Of a stretch of DNA of 64,000 bases, positions 15,810 through 26,300 are shown one piece after another (positions within the stretch are counted from its first letter, which is position 1; each line of letters starts with the position of its first letter). The DNA comes from Oceanisphaera litoralis (GTDB lineage: Bacteria; Pseudomonadota; Gammaproteobacteria; Enterobacterales; Aeromonadaceae). Both the position numbers and the translations under genes were made by a program. The notes beneath the pieces are model-generated. The model made no database searches. It was not told the DNA's origin and worked only from the letters and a program-made list of their open reading frames with translations. The DNA lies in contig NZ_JAFBBE010000012.1 in assembly GCF_016907015.1 (NCBI RefSeq), positions 1 through 64,000 on the forward strand, in the 5' to 3' direction.

Positions 15810-17474
15810 ATGTGTTCTATCTTCGGTATTCTCGAACTCAAATCCGATCCCGCCGCCCTGCGCAGCCGGGCGCTGGAGCTGTCCAAGCTGTTGCGCCACC
15901 GGGGCCCCGACTGGTCCGGCGTCTACAGCAGCGACAACGCCATTCTGGTCCATGAGCGGCTGGCCATCGTCGGCCTGGACAGCGGCGCCCAGCCCCTGTT
16001 GAACCCGGCCAAAACCCACGCCTTGGCGGTGAACGGCGAAATCTACAACCACAAGGAGCTGGAAGCCACGCTGACCAGTGACTTCGAGTTTCAGACCCAG
16101 TCCGACTGCGAAATCATACTGGCGCTGTATCAGGAAAAAGGGCCCGAGTTTCTCGACGATCTCAACGGCATTTTCGCCTTCGTGCTCTACGACGAGGCGC
16201 AGGACGCCTACCTGATCGGCCGCGATCACATGGGCATTATCCCGCTCTACACCGGCCACGACGAGCTGGGCAACTTCTATGTTGCCTCCGAAATGAAGGC
16301 GCTCACCCCGGTGTGCAAGACCATCCAGGAGTTTCCTCCCGGCTACCTGCTGTACAGCAAGGAAGGCCAGCTGCGCCGCTATTATCAACGCGACTGGGAA
16401 GCCTACGCGGCGGTCAAGGACAAGACTTCCAGCGTGAGCGAGCTGCGCGAGGCGCTGATGGCGGCGGTCAAGCGCCAGCTGATGTGCGACGTGCCCTACG
16501 GGGTGCTGCTCTCCGGTGGCCTGGACTCGTCGGTGATCTCCGCCATCGCCAAGATATATGCGGACCGTCGGGTAGAAGACGGTGACAACAGCGAAGCCTG
16601 GTGGCCCCGGCTGCACTCCTTCGCCGTGGGCCTGGAGGGCGCACCGGACTTGATTGCCGCCCGCAAGGTGGCCGATCACCTGGGCACCGTGCATCACGAG
16701 CTGCACTATACGGTACAGGAAGGGCTCGACGCCCTGCGCGAGGTGATCTATCACCTGGAAACCTACGACGTCACCACCATTCGCGCCTCGACCCCCATGT
16801 ACCTGATGGCGCGTCGCATCAAGGCCATGGGCATCAAGATGGTGCTGTCCGGCGAGGGCTCGGACGAGCTGTTCGGCGGCTACCTGTATTTTCACAAAGC
16901 GCCCAATGCCCGGGAATTCCACGAAGAAACGGTGCGCAAGCTGCAGGCGCTGCACCAGTTCGACTGCCTGCGGGCCAACAAGTCGATGGCCGCCTGGGGC
17001 GTGGAAGCCCGGGTGCCCTTCCTCGACAAGGAATTCATGGACGTGGCCATGCGCCTGAACCCGGCCGACAAGATGTGCGGCAACGGCAAGATGGAAAAAC
17101 ACATACTGCGCGAAGCCTTCAGCGATCTGCTGCCCCATGAAGTGGCCTGGCGCCAGAAGGAACAGTTCTCCGACGGTGTGGGTTATTCCTGGATAGACAG
17201 CCTGAAGGAGATGGTGGAAGCGGAGGTCACCGATCAGATGATGGCGGCGGCGACCTTCCGCTTTCCGCTCAACACCCCCACCAACAAGGAAGCCTATTAT
17301 TACCGGGCCATCTTCGAGGGCCACTTTCCGCAGGAGTCCGCCGCCCACTGCGTGCCCTGCGGTCCGTCGGTGGCCTGCTCTACCCCCACGGCGCTGGAGT
17401 GGGACGAGCAGTGGAAGAACATGGCCGATCCCTCCGGTCGGGCAATAAAAGGTGTGCATACCCAGTCTTACTGA
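15810..17474 (+). CDS. asnB: Asparagine synthase (glutamine-hydrolysing) AsnB
   Basis: At 554 residues it has the same length as E. coli AsnB, which makes asparagine from aspartate, ATP and glutamine in the cytoplasm. The mature N-terminus is Cys2 (MCSIFGILE), the glutaminase nucleophile; RHRGPDWSG and NGEIYNH complete that domain. The synthetase half has the PP-loop LSGGLDSSV at about 233 and LSGEGSDELFGGY near 350. The start at 15810 is fixed by Cys2 and by AAGGA nine bases upstream. It is monocistronic and closed by the terminator at 17502-17529. Confidence 0.96.
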   Translation: MCSIFGILELKSDPAALRSRALELSKLLRHRGPDWSGVYSSDNAILVHERLAIVGLDSGAQPLLNPAKTHALAVNGEIYNHKELEATLTSDFEFQTQSDCEIILALYQEKGPEFLDDLNGIFAFVLYDEAQDAYLIGRDHMGIIPLYTGHDELGNFYVASEMKALTPVCKTIQEFPPGYLLYSKEGQLRRYYQRDWEAYAAVKDKTSSVSELREALMAAVKRQLMCDVPYGVLLSGGLDSSVISAIAKIYADRRVEDGDNSEAWWPRLHSFAVGLEGAPDLIAARKVADHLGTVHHELHYTVQEGLDALREVIYHLETYDVTTIRASTPMYLMARRIKAMGIKMVLSGEGSDELFGGYLYFHKAPNAREFHEETVRKLQALHQFDCLRANKSMAAWGVEARVPFLDKEFMDVAMRLNPADKMCGNGKMEKHILREAFSDLLPHEVAWRQKEQFSDGVGYSWIDSLKEMVEAEVTDQMMAAATFRFPLNTPTNKEAYYYRAIFEGHFPQESAAHCVPCGPSVACSTPTALEWDEQWKNMADPSGRAIKGVHTQSY

Positions 17475-17501
17475 GCCGGTTGTCAGCCCCGCATCACAGC
17501 C

Positions 17502-17529
17502 AAAAATGGCGCCTTTCGGCGCCATTTTT
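17502..17529. terminator. Bidirectional intrinsic terminator between asnB and recD
   Basis: AAAAATGGCGCC and GGCGCCATTTTT form a 12-bp stem around TTTC. It touches the first base of the recD stop codon, so recC-recB-recD transcripts end immediately after translation. Confidence 0.9.
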
Positions 17530-19580
17530 CATTGCAATCGTTCCCCCTGCAATCGTTCCCCCTGCAATCCGGCCAGCAGGCCGCTGCGCCGCTCTACCCG
17601 CCGCTGCACCGCCTGCTCGAACACCGAGGCCCGGCTTTCTATCAGGCTGAAATGATGGCGGGCCCGGGTAATGCCGGTGTAGAGCAGTTCCTTGGTCAGC
17701 ACCGGATTGAGGCCGTCCGGCAGTATCAGGGCGGTGTGGGCAAATTCCGAGCCCTGGGATTTGTGCACCGTCATCGCAAACACGGTTTCCACCGCACTCA
17801 GGCGGCTGGGCAACACAAATTTAAGCGAGCCCGAGCCGTCGTTGCGCGGAAAGGCCACCCGCAACAGGGTGCGGCCCGGCTCGTCCGGCAGGCGCAGGGC
17901 GATGCCGATATCACCGTTCATCAATCCCAGGCTGTAATCGTTGCGGGTCACCAGCACGGGGCGCCCCTCGTACCAGCCCCGATCCGCCGGCAACAAGCCG
18001 CGCCGATGCAGCAGGCCGGCGATGCGCAGGTTGAGGCCCTCTACCCCCCAGGGCCCCTTGCGCACCGCGCACAGCAGCCGAAACTGGTCGAAGGCGTCCA
18101 GCACCTGGCCCGCCCACCGGTTCCACGCCGGATCCTCCGGCGGACAGTCCGCCGCCGGCCGCTCGCGCTGCAACAGCTCCAGGTAACCACCGTAGCCGCG
18201 GGCCTCTCCCCTCCCCTTGAGCAAAAACCTGTCCAGTGCCTTGTCCTGCTCGCCGCCCAGCCGTTGCAGATGCAGATCGGCGTTACCCTCGGTAAGAATA
18301 CGACGGGCACGGGTCGCATCCTGCTCGTTCACCGCCTGGGCCAGCCGACCTATGCCGGAGCCACTGCCGAAACGGCGGGAATAGCGCAGCATCAGGGTGC
18401 GTTGAGCCAGCGGATATTGCTCGACACTGCCCGGCTGCAGGGCCGGATGGGCCAGAGTTTCGCCACTCACCTGCTCCAGCCAGCGGCCCAGTTCCGGGTC
18501 GTAAAAGCCGCCCTCCGCATCCCGGCACAGGTCGCCGAGCAGGGCCCCGGCCTCCACCGAGGCCAGCTGATCCTTGTCTCCCAGCAGGATCAGCCGGGCA
18601 TGAAGCGGCAGCGCCGCCAGCAGGCAGGCCATCATCTCCAGGTCGATCATCGAGGCTTCGTCCACCACCAGCACGTCCAGCGGCAGCAGGTTGCCCGCAT
18701 GATGACGAAAATGGCGGCTGTCGGGCAGACTGCCCAGCAGCCGGTGCAGGGTAGTGACCTCGCTCGGGATCTGGCTGCGCACCGCCTCGCTCACCGGCAG
18801 CGAGGCGACCTGGGCGCCGATGGACTCGGTGAGCCGGGCCGCCGCCTTGCCGGTGGGAGCCGCCAGCCGGATGCGCAGCGACTGCTCGCCCGCCGACTGC
18901 TGCAACAGCGCCAGCAATCGCACCACAGTGGTGGTCTTGCCGGTGCCGGGGCCGCCGGTAACCAGGCTGAAATTGCCCCGCGCCGCCAAGGCACAGGCCA
19001 GCTTCTGCCAGTCGGTCTGCCGCTGGCCGTCCACCACCAATGGCTCGGGAAACAGCTGCTCCAGCTGTTCGCTCAACTTTTCGGGCAAGGCCGGTTGCTG
19101 GTTCAACCGGGTAGCCAATGCCCGGGCTACCGACTGTTCGTAGCGCCAGTAACGGCGCAGATAGAGCCGCTCGCCGTCCAGTACCAGCGGGGTGGCGGAA
19201 TCGCCGTCGGCACCGGCCACCAGGCTGCTGGCCTGTAGCACCCGGCACCAGTCCTCACTGCTGACCTCGGCCAGCACCCTTGATGGCAAGGGAGTGGTGC
19301 CCGCCTCGTCGCCTTCCGGCGGCAGCGACAGCGCAAAGTCGGGGCTGGCCAGGGTGGTGGCCAGATCCAGACACACGTGACCGTGGCCCAGCTGATGGCT
19401 GGCCAGCGCCGCCGCCAGCAGCAACAACGGCTCGGCCTCCGGCTCCAGCTCGGCAAAAAATCCGGCCAGGGCCCGATCCAGCGCCCGCAGCCAGCCCTGC
19501 TCGACCCAGGCATCCAGTAGGGAAAAGGTCTGCTCCCGGCTGTGCAGGGACGCCTCGGTGATCACATCAGGCTGATTCAT
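17529..19580 (-). CDS. recD: Exodeoxyribonuclease V alpha subunit RecD
   Basis: The 683-residue protein is the fast 5'-3' helicase of RecBCD, a superfamily 1B motor. Walker A TGGPGTGKTTT is at about residue 207, VVDEASMIDLEM follows, and the C-terminal UvrD-like motif MTVHKSQGSEF is near 603. The N-terminal 110 residues correspond to the RecB-interacting domain. The ATG at 19580 overlaps the end of recB by 14 bases, indicating translational coupling. It is longer than E. coli RecD (608), with extra residues around the middle. The last residues (GERLQGERLQ) come from a 15-base tandem duplication that runs up to the terminator. Confidence 0.93.
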   Translation of the reverse strand: MNQPDVITEASLHSREQTFSLLDAWVEQGWLRALDRALAGFFAELEPEAEPLLLLAAALASHQLGHGHVCLDLATTLASPDFALSLPPEGDEAGTTPLPSRVLAEVSSEDWCRVLQASSLVAGADGDSATPLVLDGERLYLRRYWRYEQSVARALATRLNQQPALPEKLSEQLEQLFPEPLVVDGQRQTDWQKLACALAARGNFSLVTGGPGTGKTTTVVRLLALLQQSAGEQSLRIRLAAPTGKAAARLTESIGAQVASLPVSEAVRSQIPSEVTTLHRLLGSLPDSRHFRHHAGNLLPLDVLVVDEASMIDLEMMACLLAALPLHARLILLGDKDQLASVEAGALLGDLCRDAEGGFYDPELGRWLEQVSGETLAHPALQPGSVEQYPLAQRTLMLRYSRRFGSGSGIGRLAQAVNEQDATRARRILTEGNADLHLQRLGGEQDKALDRFLLKGRGEARGYGGYLELLQRERPAADCPPEDPAWNRWAGQVLDAFDQFRLLCAVRKGPWGVEGLNLRIAGLLHRRGLLPADRGWYEGRPVLVTRNDYSLGLMNGDIGIALRLPDEPGRTLLRVAFPRNDGSGSLKFVLPSRLSAVETVFAMTVHKSQGSEFAHTALILPDGLNPVLTKELLYTGITRARHHFSLIESRASVFEQAVQRRVERRSGLLAGLQGERLQGERLQ
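17533..17569 (-). repeat. 15-bp tandem duplication at the recD 3' end
   Basis: TGCAATCGTTCCCCC occurs twice, followed by a partial third copy TGCAATC. It adds five residues to the RecD tail per unit without changing frame. Confidence 0.7.
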
Positions 19581-22500
19581 TCGATGACTCCTCGTCAGGC
19601 TGGCCGGTACCCTCATCGCCGGTACTCTCATCGCCGGTAAAAAGAGCGTCCAGGGTTTCTATCAGTTCGCGGGGCGGCCTGTCCCGGTAGACGGCTTGGG
19701 GATGACGCACAAAAAGATAGAGGGCGCCGCCCATGTGGGTGTCGTAATCGTAATCGGGCAGCCGCAGCTTCAACTGACGATGCAGCGCCAGCAGGTAAAG
19801 CACATACTGCAGATCGTAACGGTGCTTCAACACCTGCTCGTTCATGGCCGCATCCGTGTAGGCGCCGTCGTCATTGCCCAGCCAGTTCGACTTGTAGTCC
19901 ACCACGAAATAGCGGCCCTCATGCTCGAACACCAGATCGATAAAGCCCTTGAACATGCCGTTCAGGCTATCGGGCAGCAGCCCGGCCCTGGGCTGGCCCG
20001 GCAGCACGGCGGCCTGCACCAGGGCATCGATACGGCGCACGTCCACCCGGCTGACCTCCAGCCAGAATTCCAGCTCCGGCTGAAAGGCGGAAAGCCCGGC
20101 CAGCCTGGGCGCCGTCATTGCCTCTGTGGGCTCACACAAGGGTGTATGCAGCAGCTGCCGCAGCCAGTCACCCAGCGGGGCTATCCACTCGGTCAGGCCG
20201 CGCAGCTGGCAGCGGCGGGCCAGCTGCTCCGCCAGTGCCGGCGAGTCGGCATCGAAGCCCTCGCGCCCGGCCAGCTCCAGCAGGCCGTGCAGAAAGGTAC
20301 CCGGATTGGGCCCGCGTGGAAAACGGTGCAGGGTCGGCGTTTCACCGAGCCGCAGCGGCATGAAGACCGACTCCCGTTCATCGTCTGTCACCGTGGCCGC
20401 CGCCGGGCTCTCCGGCGCCATATCCTCGAAGCGCCGGGTCGGCCCGGCCGCAGTCACCTCACCGGTGCGCAGGGCACTGTAAGAGGCAATCCACCAATGC
20501 TCGGCGGCGGCCCGGCCCGGGGTGCGCCAGTGAGGCTCGGTGGCGGCTTCCTCCCGGCCCAGCAACATCTGTGCACTCGGTACGGGGGCAGGCGTCAGCG
20601 CTATGTCCCCCGCCACCGCCAGTGGACCCAGCCAGTCTTTCAATGCCTGGCTGTTGGGCAAGGGCACGCCGGCACCCAGCAGATAACCCAGCGCCGAGTC
20701 ATGCAGGCGCGAGCGGTTGGTGTTGCCCACCTTGATATCGGCCAGGCCCAGCCAGCAGGCGTGGCGGGCACGGGTCAGGGCCACATAGAGCAGACGCAGA
20801 TCCTCCCCCAGCCGCTCGCGGTCGGCCTGCGCCAGTTGGTCTTCGTCCGGCGTCAGCACCAGACGGCGGCGTTCGCCGTCGTACAGTTGCACCGCCCTGC
20901 CCTTTTTCGGCGCCTTGAACGAGCAGATAAAAGGCAGAAACACCAGCGGATATTCCAGCCCCTTGGACTTGTGAATGGTCACCACCCGCACCAGGGCCGC
21001 ATCGCTTTCCAGCCGCAGCACCTGCTCGTCCGCCGCCTGCCCCTCGCCGCCAATCAGCTCGGCCAGATGACGGGTCAGGGCCTGTTCGCCGTCCAATGTG
21101 GCCGCCGCCTGCTGCATCAGTTCGGCCAGGTGCAGCAGGTTGGTCAGGGCCCGCTCGCCATCGGCCCGCACCATCAGCCGCCCCGGCAGGGCGAAGTCGT
21201 GCAGCAGCTGATGCACCATGGGCAGCACCCCCTGACGGCGCCAGCGGTTGCGATAGTCGCGAAACTGCATCACCCGACGTTCCCAGCTGCGTTCGTCCTG
21301 ATTGAGCTGCTCCAGCTCGTTCAGGGTCAGCCCCAGGCTGCGACTGGCCAGTGCCGCCCGCAACAGGCGGTCCTGCTCCGGCTCGGCGCAGGCCCGCAGC
21401 CACAACAGCAGATCCCGCGCCTCCTGGCTGTCGAAGATGGAGTCCTTGTCGGACAGATAGACGCTGCGCACCCCGCGGGCGGCCAGCGCAGTGCGAATCG
21501 CCTCGGCCTCCCTGAAGTCCCGGACCAGCACCGCGATGTCGCTCGGCTGCAGCGCGGTCAGGCCCTGCTCGCCGACAAAGCCGGCCTGGTTCTGTCGCCC
21601 CAGGTTGAGCAGTTCGGTGATCTCGGTCGCCGCGCTGGCCGCCATCTGCTCGCGATAGGCCGCGCCCGACACCGGCTCGTCCTGCTCCAGCTGCCAGAAG
21701 GTCAGCGCCGGAGCGGCAACAGAAGATGGGTGTCCTTTCTTGTTGCCAGAAGATGGGTGTCCTTTTTCGTTTGCTTTTTCGTGCTCGTGGCTTTCCTCGT
21801 TTGCAGTTCTGTTGACGTACCACCGCTCTTTACGGCCTTTGGCCTGCACCGGCATGAAAGGCAGCGGGTTGTCGGTGCCCTCGCGGAACAGGAAGGCGCC
21901 CTTGCCGCCATCGCGCTGTTCGGCCAGCTCGAAGATGCGGTTGACCGCCGTCACCATGGCGGTCGCCGAGCGAAAGTTGGTGTCCAGGCTGTCATGACGG
22001 CCGCGGGTGGCGGCCCGTGCGCCGAGATAGGTGTGAATATCGGCGCCGCGGAAGGCGTAAATCGCCTGCTTGGGATCGCCGATCAGGAAGAGGCCGCTGT
22101 CGTGATGGTTTTCAACTAGCCGGTAGATGCGGTCGAAAATGCGGTACTGCAGCGGGTCCGTGTCCTGAAATTCATCGATCAGCGCCACCGGAAACTGACT
22201 GCGGATCACCTCGGCCAGCCGGTCGCCGTTGTCCCCCTGCAAGGCATCATCCAGCCGGGACAGCATGTCGTCGAAGCCCATCTCGGCCCGGCGACGCTTT
22301 TCTTCGTCGAACCGCCGGCGTACCCAGGCGGCGGCGTGGCGGCGGGGTGCCTCGAGAGGAGCGGCAAGGGCGGCAAGCTGCCCGGGCAGCTCACGCATGG
22401 CTGTAAAGGCGGGATGTGAAGGGGCGTCCCCGACTTTCCAGGCCTCCGCTATTCCCTCGGGCGTCAGCCGATAAATAGCCGCCTCGCTGAGCGAAAGCTC

Positions 22501-23343
22501 GATCCCATCACTGTTGATCCAATCGCGTATGGCAGCCAGCCACCCGTCGGTACGCCTGGCCTGCAACCACTTGCCCTGGACCTGCTTTTTGGCGATGGCC
22601 GATTGCAGTATGCCATCAAGCTCTTCCAGCCAGACGCCCCAGGGGGCTTTCAGCAGGGCTAACGTCTCCGCCTGTCGCTGCAGATCCGCCGCCAGCAGCT
22701 TGGACAGGGGCTCGCTTGCCTCTCCCGCCTCCTGCAACAGGGGCCTCAGTTCGCCGAGCAGGGTGTCCGGCGTTTTCCAGTGGTTGATCACCCAGTCCAG
22801 CGCCTCCCCCGTCAGCGGGTAGCACTGCTGGCGCCAGTAATCGCGCACCACCAGCGCCAGCAGCTCGCCGTGATCGGTCTGCAGGGTCTGGGTGAAGAGG
22901 CTGCCGCTGTCGAAGGCGTGTTCGCGCAGCATGCGCTGACACCAGCCGTGAATGGTGGATACCGCCGCCTCGTCCATCCACTGGGCGGCGATGTCGAGCC
23001 GCCGGGCGCAGGCCGGCCATTGTTCGGCGTCGAAGTCGGCCTTGAGTTGCGCCAGCAGCTCATCGCCCTCTTCCTCGCCGCGAAACACCTGCGCCGCCTC
23101 CACCAGGCGGGCTCGAATGCGGTCGCGCAGCTCGCGGGTGGCGGCATCGGTAAAGGTCACCACCAGTATCTCCGGCGGCAGCAGTTCGCGCTCGAAGCCG
23201 GCGTCACCACCGTGGCCCAGCACCAGCCGCAGATAAAGGGCCGATATGGTAAAGGTTTTGCCGGTGCCGGCGCTGGCCTCGATCAGTCGGCTGCCGTGAA
23301 GCACAAACCGCAGTGCCAGCGGACGGGATGAAAGTGCGCTCAT
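19567..23343 (-). CDS. recB: Exodeoxyribonuclease V beta subunit RecB
   Basis: The 1258-residue subunit combines a 3'-5' SF1A helicase with the single nuclease site of RecBCD. Walker A is EASAGTGKT (22-30), motif II LIDEFQDTDPLQY is near 390, and VVTIHKSKGLEYP near 788. In the C-terminal nuclease domain FLHGLLEL, FKGFIDLVF and VVDYKSNWLG (about 1150) supply the catalytic His, Asp, Asp and Lys. The ATG overlaps the recC stop as ATGA. At residues about 525-541 two copies of KGHPSS, encoded by the GGACACCCATC repeat, replace a short loop of E. coli RecB, helping explain its greater length (E. coli 1180). Confidence 0.95.
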   Translation of the reverse strand: MSALSSRPLALRFVLHGSRLIEASAGTGKTFTISALYLRLVLGHGGDAGFERELLPPEILVVTFTDAATRELRDRIRARLVEAAQVFRGEEEGDELLAQLKADFDAEQWPACARRLDIAAQWMDEAAVSTIHGWCQRMLREHAFDSGSLFTQTLQTDHGELLALVVRDYWRQQCYPLTGEALDWVINHWKTPDTLLGELRPLLQEAGEASEPLSKLLAADLQRQAETLALLKAPWGVWLEELDGILQSAIAKKQVQGKWLQARRTDGWLAAIRDWINSDGIELSLSEAAIYRLTPEGIAEAWKVGDAPSHPAFTAMRELPGQLAALAAPLEAPRRHAAAWVRRRFDEEKRRRAEMGFDDMLSRLDDALQGDNGDRLAEVIRSQFPVALIDEFQDTDPLQYRIFDRIYRLVENHHDSGLFLIGDPKQAIYAFRGADIHTYLGARAATRGRHDSLDTNFRSATAMVTAVNRIFELAEQRDGGKGAFLFREGTDNPLPFMPVQAKGRKERWYVNRTANEESHEHEKANEKGHPSSGNKKGHPSSVAAPALTFWQLEQDEPVSGAAYREQMAASAATEITELLNLGRQNQAGFVGEQGLTALQPSDIAVLVRDFREAEAIRTALAARGVRSVYLSDKDSIFDSQEARDLLLWLRACAEPEQDRLLRAALASRSLGLTLNELEQLNQDERSWERRVMQFRDYRNRWRRQGVLPMVHQLLHDFALPGRLMVRADGERALTNLLHLAELMQQAAATLDGEQALTRHLAELIGGEGQAADEQVLRLESDAALVRVVTIHKSKGLEYPLVFLPFICSFKAPKKGRAVQLYDGERRRLVLTPDEDQLAQADRERLGEDLRLLYVALTRARHACWLGLADIKVGNTNRSRLHDSALGYLLGAGVPLPNSQALKDWLGPLAVAGDIALTPAPVPSAQMLLGREEAATEPHWRTPGRAAAEHWWIASYSALRTGEVTAAGPTRRFEDMAPESPAAATVTDDERESVFMPLRLGETPTLHRFPRGPNPGTFLHGLLELAGREGFDADSPALAEQLARRCQLRGLTEWIAPLGDWLRQLLHTPLCEPTEAMTAPRLAGLSAFQPELEFWLEVSRVDVRRIDALVQAAVLPGQPRAGLLPDSLNGMFKGFIDLVFEHEGRYFVVDYKSNWLGNDDGAYTDAAMNEQVLKHRYDLQYVLYLLALHRQLKLRLPDYDYDTHMGGALYLFVRHPQAVYRDRPPRELIETLDALFTGDESTGDEGTGQPDEESSNESA
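21721..21763 (+). repeat. Two copies of the GATGGGTGTCC repeat inside recB
   Basis: AGAAGATGGGTGTCCTTT occurs at 21721 and again at 21748, a 27-base period that keeps the recB frame. The core is identical to the repeats around the RAYT gene 6 kb away, in the orientation of the copies at 28175-28343. Confidence 0.85.
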
Positions 23344-26300
23344 TGATCTGTCTCCAGCGGTTCGGGTTGATGGTCCAGCAGGGGCTGATAGAGCCGCGCG
23401 CTCCAGTCGGCGAAGTCGCCGCTGGCGTTGAGCGCGGCAAAGGTCGGGTACTGGCGGGACAGGGCGGCATTCTGCCGGCTCTCCCCGGCAAACCGATAAT
23501 CGTCGCCTTCGTAGGCTTTGCGGGCCTTTTCCTCGTCCTGCTGTTCGAGCCAGACCATGGCGGTATTCAGCGCCACCGGCAGCGGTGCCTCCAGTCCGAG
23601 TCGCCAGGCCTCCAGCCAGCCCTGCAGAATGCGTTCGGCGTGGCTCTGGGGCAACGGCAGGAACAACAGGGTCTCGTCCTCGCCCACCAGCAGGGTGGTC
23701 AGCTCGATGCCGACGGCGGCCGCCGTCACCTGGGTGACGAAGGGCCGCAGCAGCCGATGCCATTTGAAGGTTTTCTTGTTCATCAGGGTGCCCGGTTGCA
23801 GCTCGATACGCGCCAGCCGTTCCCCGGCCTGGTGCAGGCCACCCAGCCAGCCTTCCAGTTCTATCCCCCCATGGTCAAACCGCAGCGGCAAGGGGGATTC
23901 CAGCGGCGTCGGCCACTGCTGGCACACCGCCTGATAACGCTGCAGTTGCTCGGGCAAGGGCGCCAGCAACTGTGCCTTTTGTCGTTCGCCGAAGCCGGCC
24001 AATGGCAGCAGGCCCTGGCCTTCCAGCCGGCGGGCCTCCAGGGCCAGCGACTGTTCCGGGGCCTCGGTTGACTGGGCGGCCTGCTCCAGTAGTTGCCGTT
24101 TCAGCTGATACAGCTGCAAGCCATTGAGGCCGAAGGGCTCCTCATCCAGCTGGGGCGGGGTTTCTTCATCCAGATAGACCTTGAGCCGCTGGGTAAAGAA
24201 ATGCCCCACGGGATCACGCAGAAAGTGCTGCAGCCGATCCAGCTGCTGCGCCTCGTCGAACGCAAGCGGCGGAAGAACGGCCTCGTGCCGTGGCATCTGG
24301 CTGCGGTGCAACCCGGCCCATTCCCGGGCGTAGCTGAACAGCGGCCCCTCTTCGCCAAAATAGGCCTTGCTGAAGGGCTGCAGCGGGTGCTCGGTGGTGA
24401 TGGCCGGCAGTAGCTCGCGACCATCACTCATGGTCCAGCCGCCGGCCAGGTGATCCCGCAGCTGGCCGACCAGCACCGAGGGCGGCCGTTCGCTGTTGTC
24501 GCGAATGCTGCGCCCCACCCAACTGATATAGAGCCGTTCCCGCGCCGACAGCAGGGCCTCCAGCAGCAGATAGCGGTCATCTTCCCGCCGGGAGCGATCG
24601 CCGGGCCGGTAATCTCCCGCCATCAAATCGAAGTCGAGCGGGGTCACGCTGCGCGGATAGTCGCCGTCGTTCATGCCGAGCAGGCAGACCATGCGAAAGG
24701 GAATGGCCCGCATCGGCATCAGGGTACAGAAGTTGACCGCCCCGGCCAGAAAACGCTGGCTGAGCGAGCCCTGATCCAGGGCCCCCAACCAGGCCTCGCG
24801 CACCACGTTGAGCGGCAGCGGCTCCTCGAGTTCGACCCCGGCGCAGAGCGCCTGCCAGTTTTCCAGCGCCTCGGTCAGGCCCGCCAGCAATGCCTGATCC
24901 CGATCGTTGGCGGGCAGAAAACACGACGCCAGCACGCCATGCAGCACCTGCCCCCACTCTGCGGGCAGATGAGGCCGGGACAGTTGCTCATGCAAGGCAT
25001 CCAGGGTATCCAGCAGCCTGACCAGGGGGCCTATCAGGGCCGCGTCCAGGCCGCCGATTTCATCAAAAGGCTCTATGCCCTGACAGGCGTCTCCCGAGCC
25101 CACCGCATAACCGAGCAGCATGCGCCGCAGGCCAAAACGCCAGGTGTTCTGCTCCAGATCCGCCGGCAGCCCCAGGGCCGCACGGCGCCGGGCATCCAGC
25201 CCCCAGCGCACCCCGGCGCCTTCAATCCAGCGATGCAGGGTGGGCACATCCTGTTCGTTAATACCGAAGCGATCGCGCAAGGCCGGCACTTCCAGCAGAT
25301 CCAGTATTTCGCTGACGGTCTGGCGGTTGTCCGGCAGGCGCAACAGCTGTTCGAGGGCGATCAGCAGGGGTTCGGTGCCCCGGCTGCCCTGATCCGCCAG
25401 GGTAAAGGGAATATAGCGATCGTCTTCCCGGCCGTACTGGCCGAACACCGCCTGGATATGAGGGGCGTAGACGTTGACGTCCGGCACCATGACGATAATG
25501 TCGCGCGGGCGCAGACCGGCATCGGTGCTGAAGTACGCCAGCAGCTGATCGTGCAGTATTTCCACCTCCCGCTGGCCGCTGTGGGCCACATGAAAGCGGA
25601 TGGACGCGGTGCTCTCGGTCAGCGGCGACCACTGCTCGCGGGTTTCCGCCAGCGGCCGCAGGTTGAGCATGTCGTCCTGCAGTTGACCGAGCAGATGGCC
25701 GACATTACCTTCACCGAACAGGTCGATGCGGCTGCCCATCGCGTCGAACCTCGCCTTGTAGTGTTCGGGATCGTCGACGCTGTCGAGCAGGTTGATGTAG
25801 TCCCGCCCCTGCTTGCCCCAGGCCGCCAGCAAGGGGTGGGCATGCTGATGCAGATCGCTGTCGGTCAGCTCAAGTGGCTGTCCCGGCTTGCGGGCATGGC
25901 GGCGGTAGCGGTGCCTGAGCAGGTCCTGATCCGGCACTATGTCACCCCAGTGATGCTGACAGGGGTTGTGCACACACAGCAGCACCTGGGTGAAGCGCGC
26001 CAGTGCCGCCAGCGCCTCCAGGGTCTGGGCCGGCAGCGAGGAAATACCGAACACAATCACCCGGCGCGGCAGGTCCGCCGGAACCTGCTCGCATTCTCGC
26101 AGGTGTTCGACAAAGCGCGGATGCACCCCGGCCCGGCTGCCGGCCAGCTGCTCATGGCCCACGTCTTCCAGCAGTGCCCGCCACAGCGCCGGTTGCCACA
26201 GCACGGCGTTATCCAGCGGCACCGGTCCCCGGCGGGCGCTGATGATCCGATCCCGCCCTGCGGCCCATTCCGCCAACCAGTCGGCTCTGTATACCTGATA

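Noticed and set aside
20699-21823. 374-codon minus-strand frame inside recB
   Set aside because: Frame-shifted shadow of recB; low-complexity Gly/Ala/Arg translation with no family.
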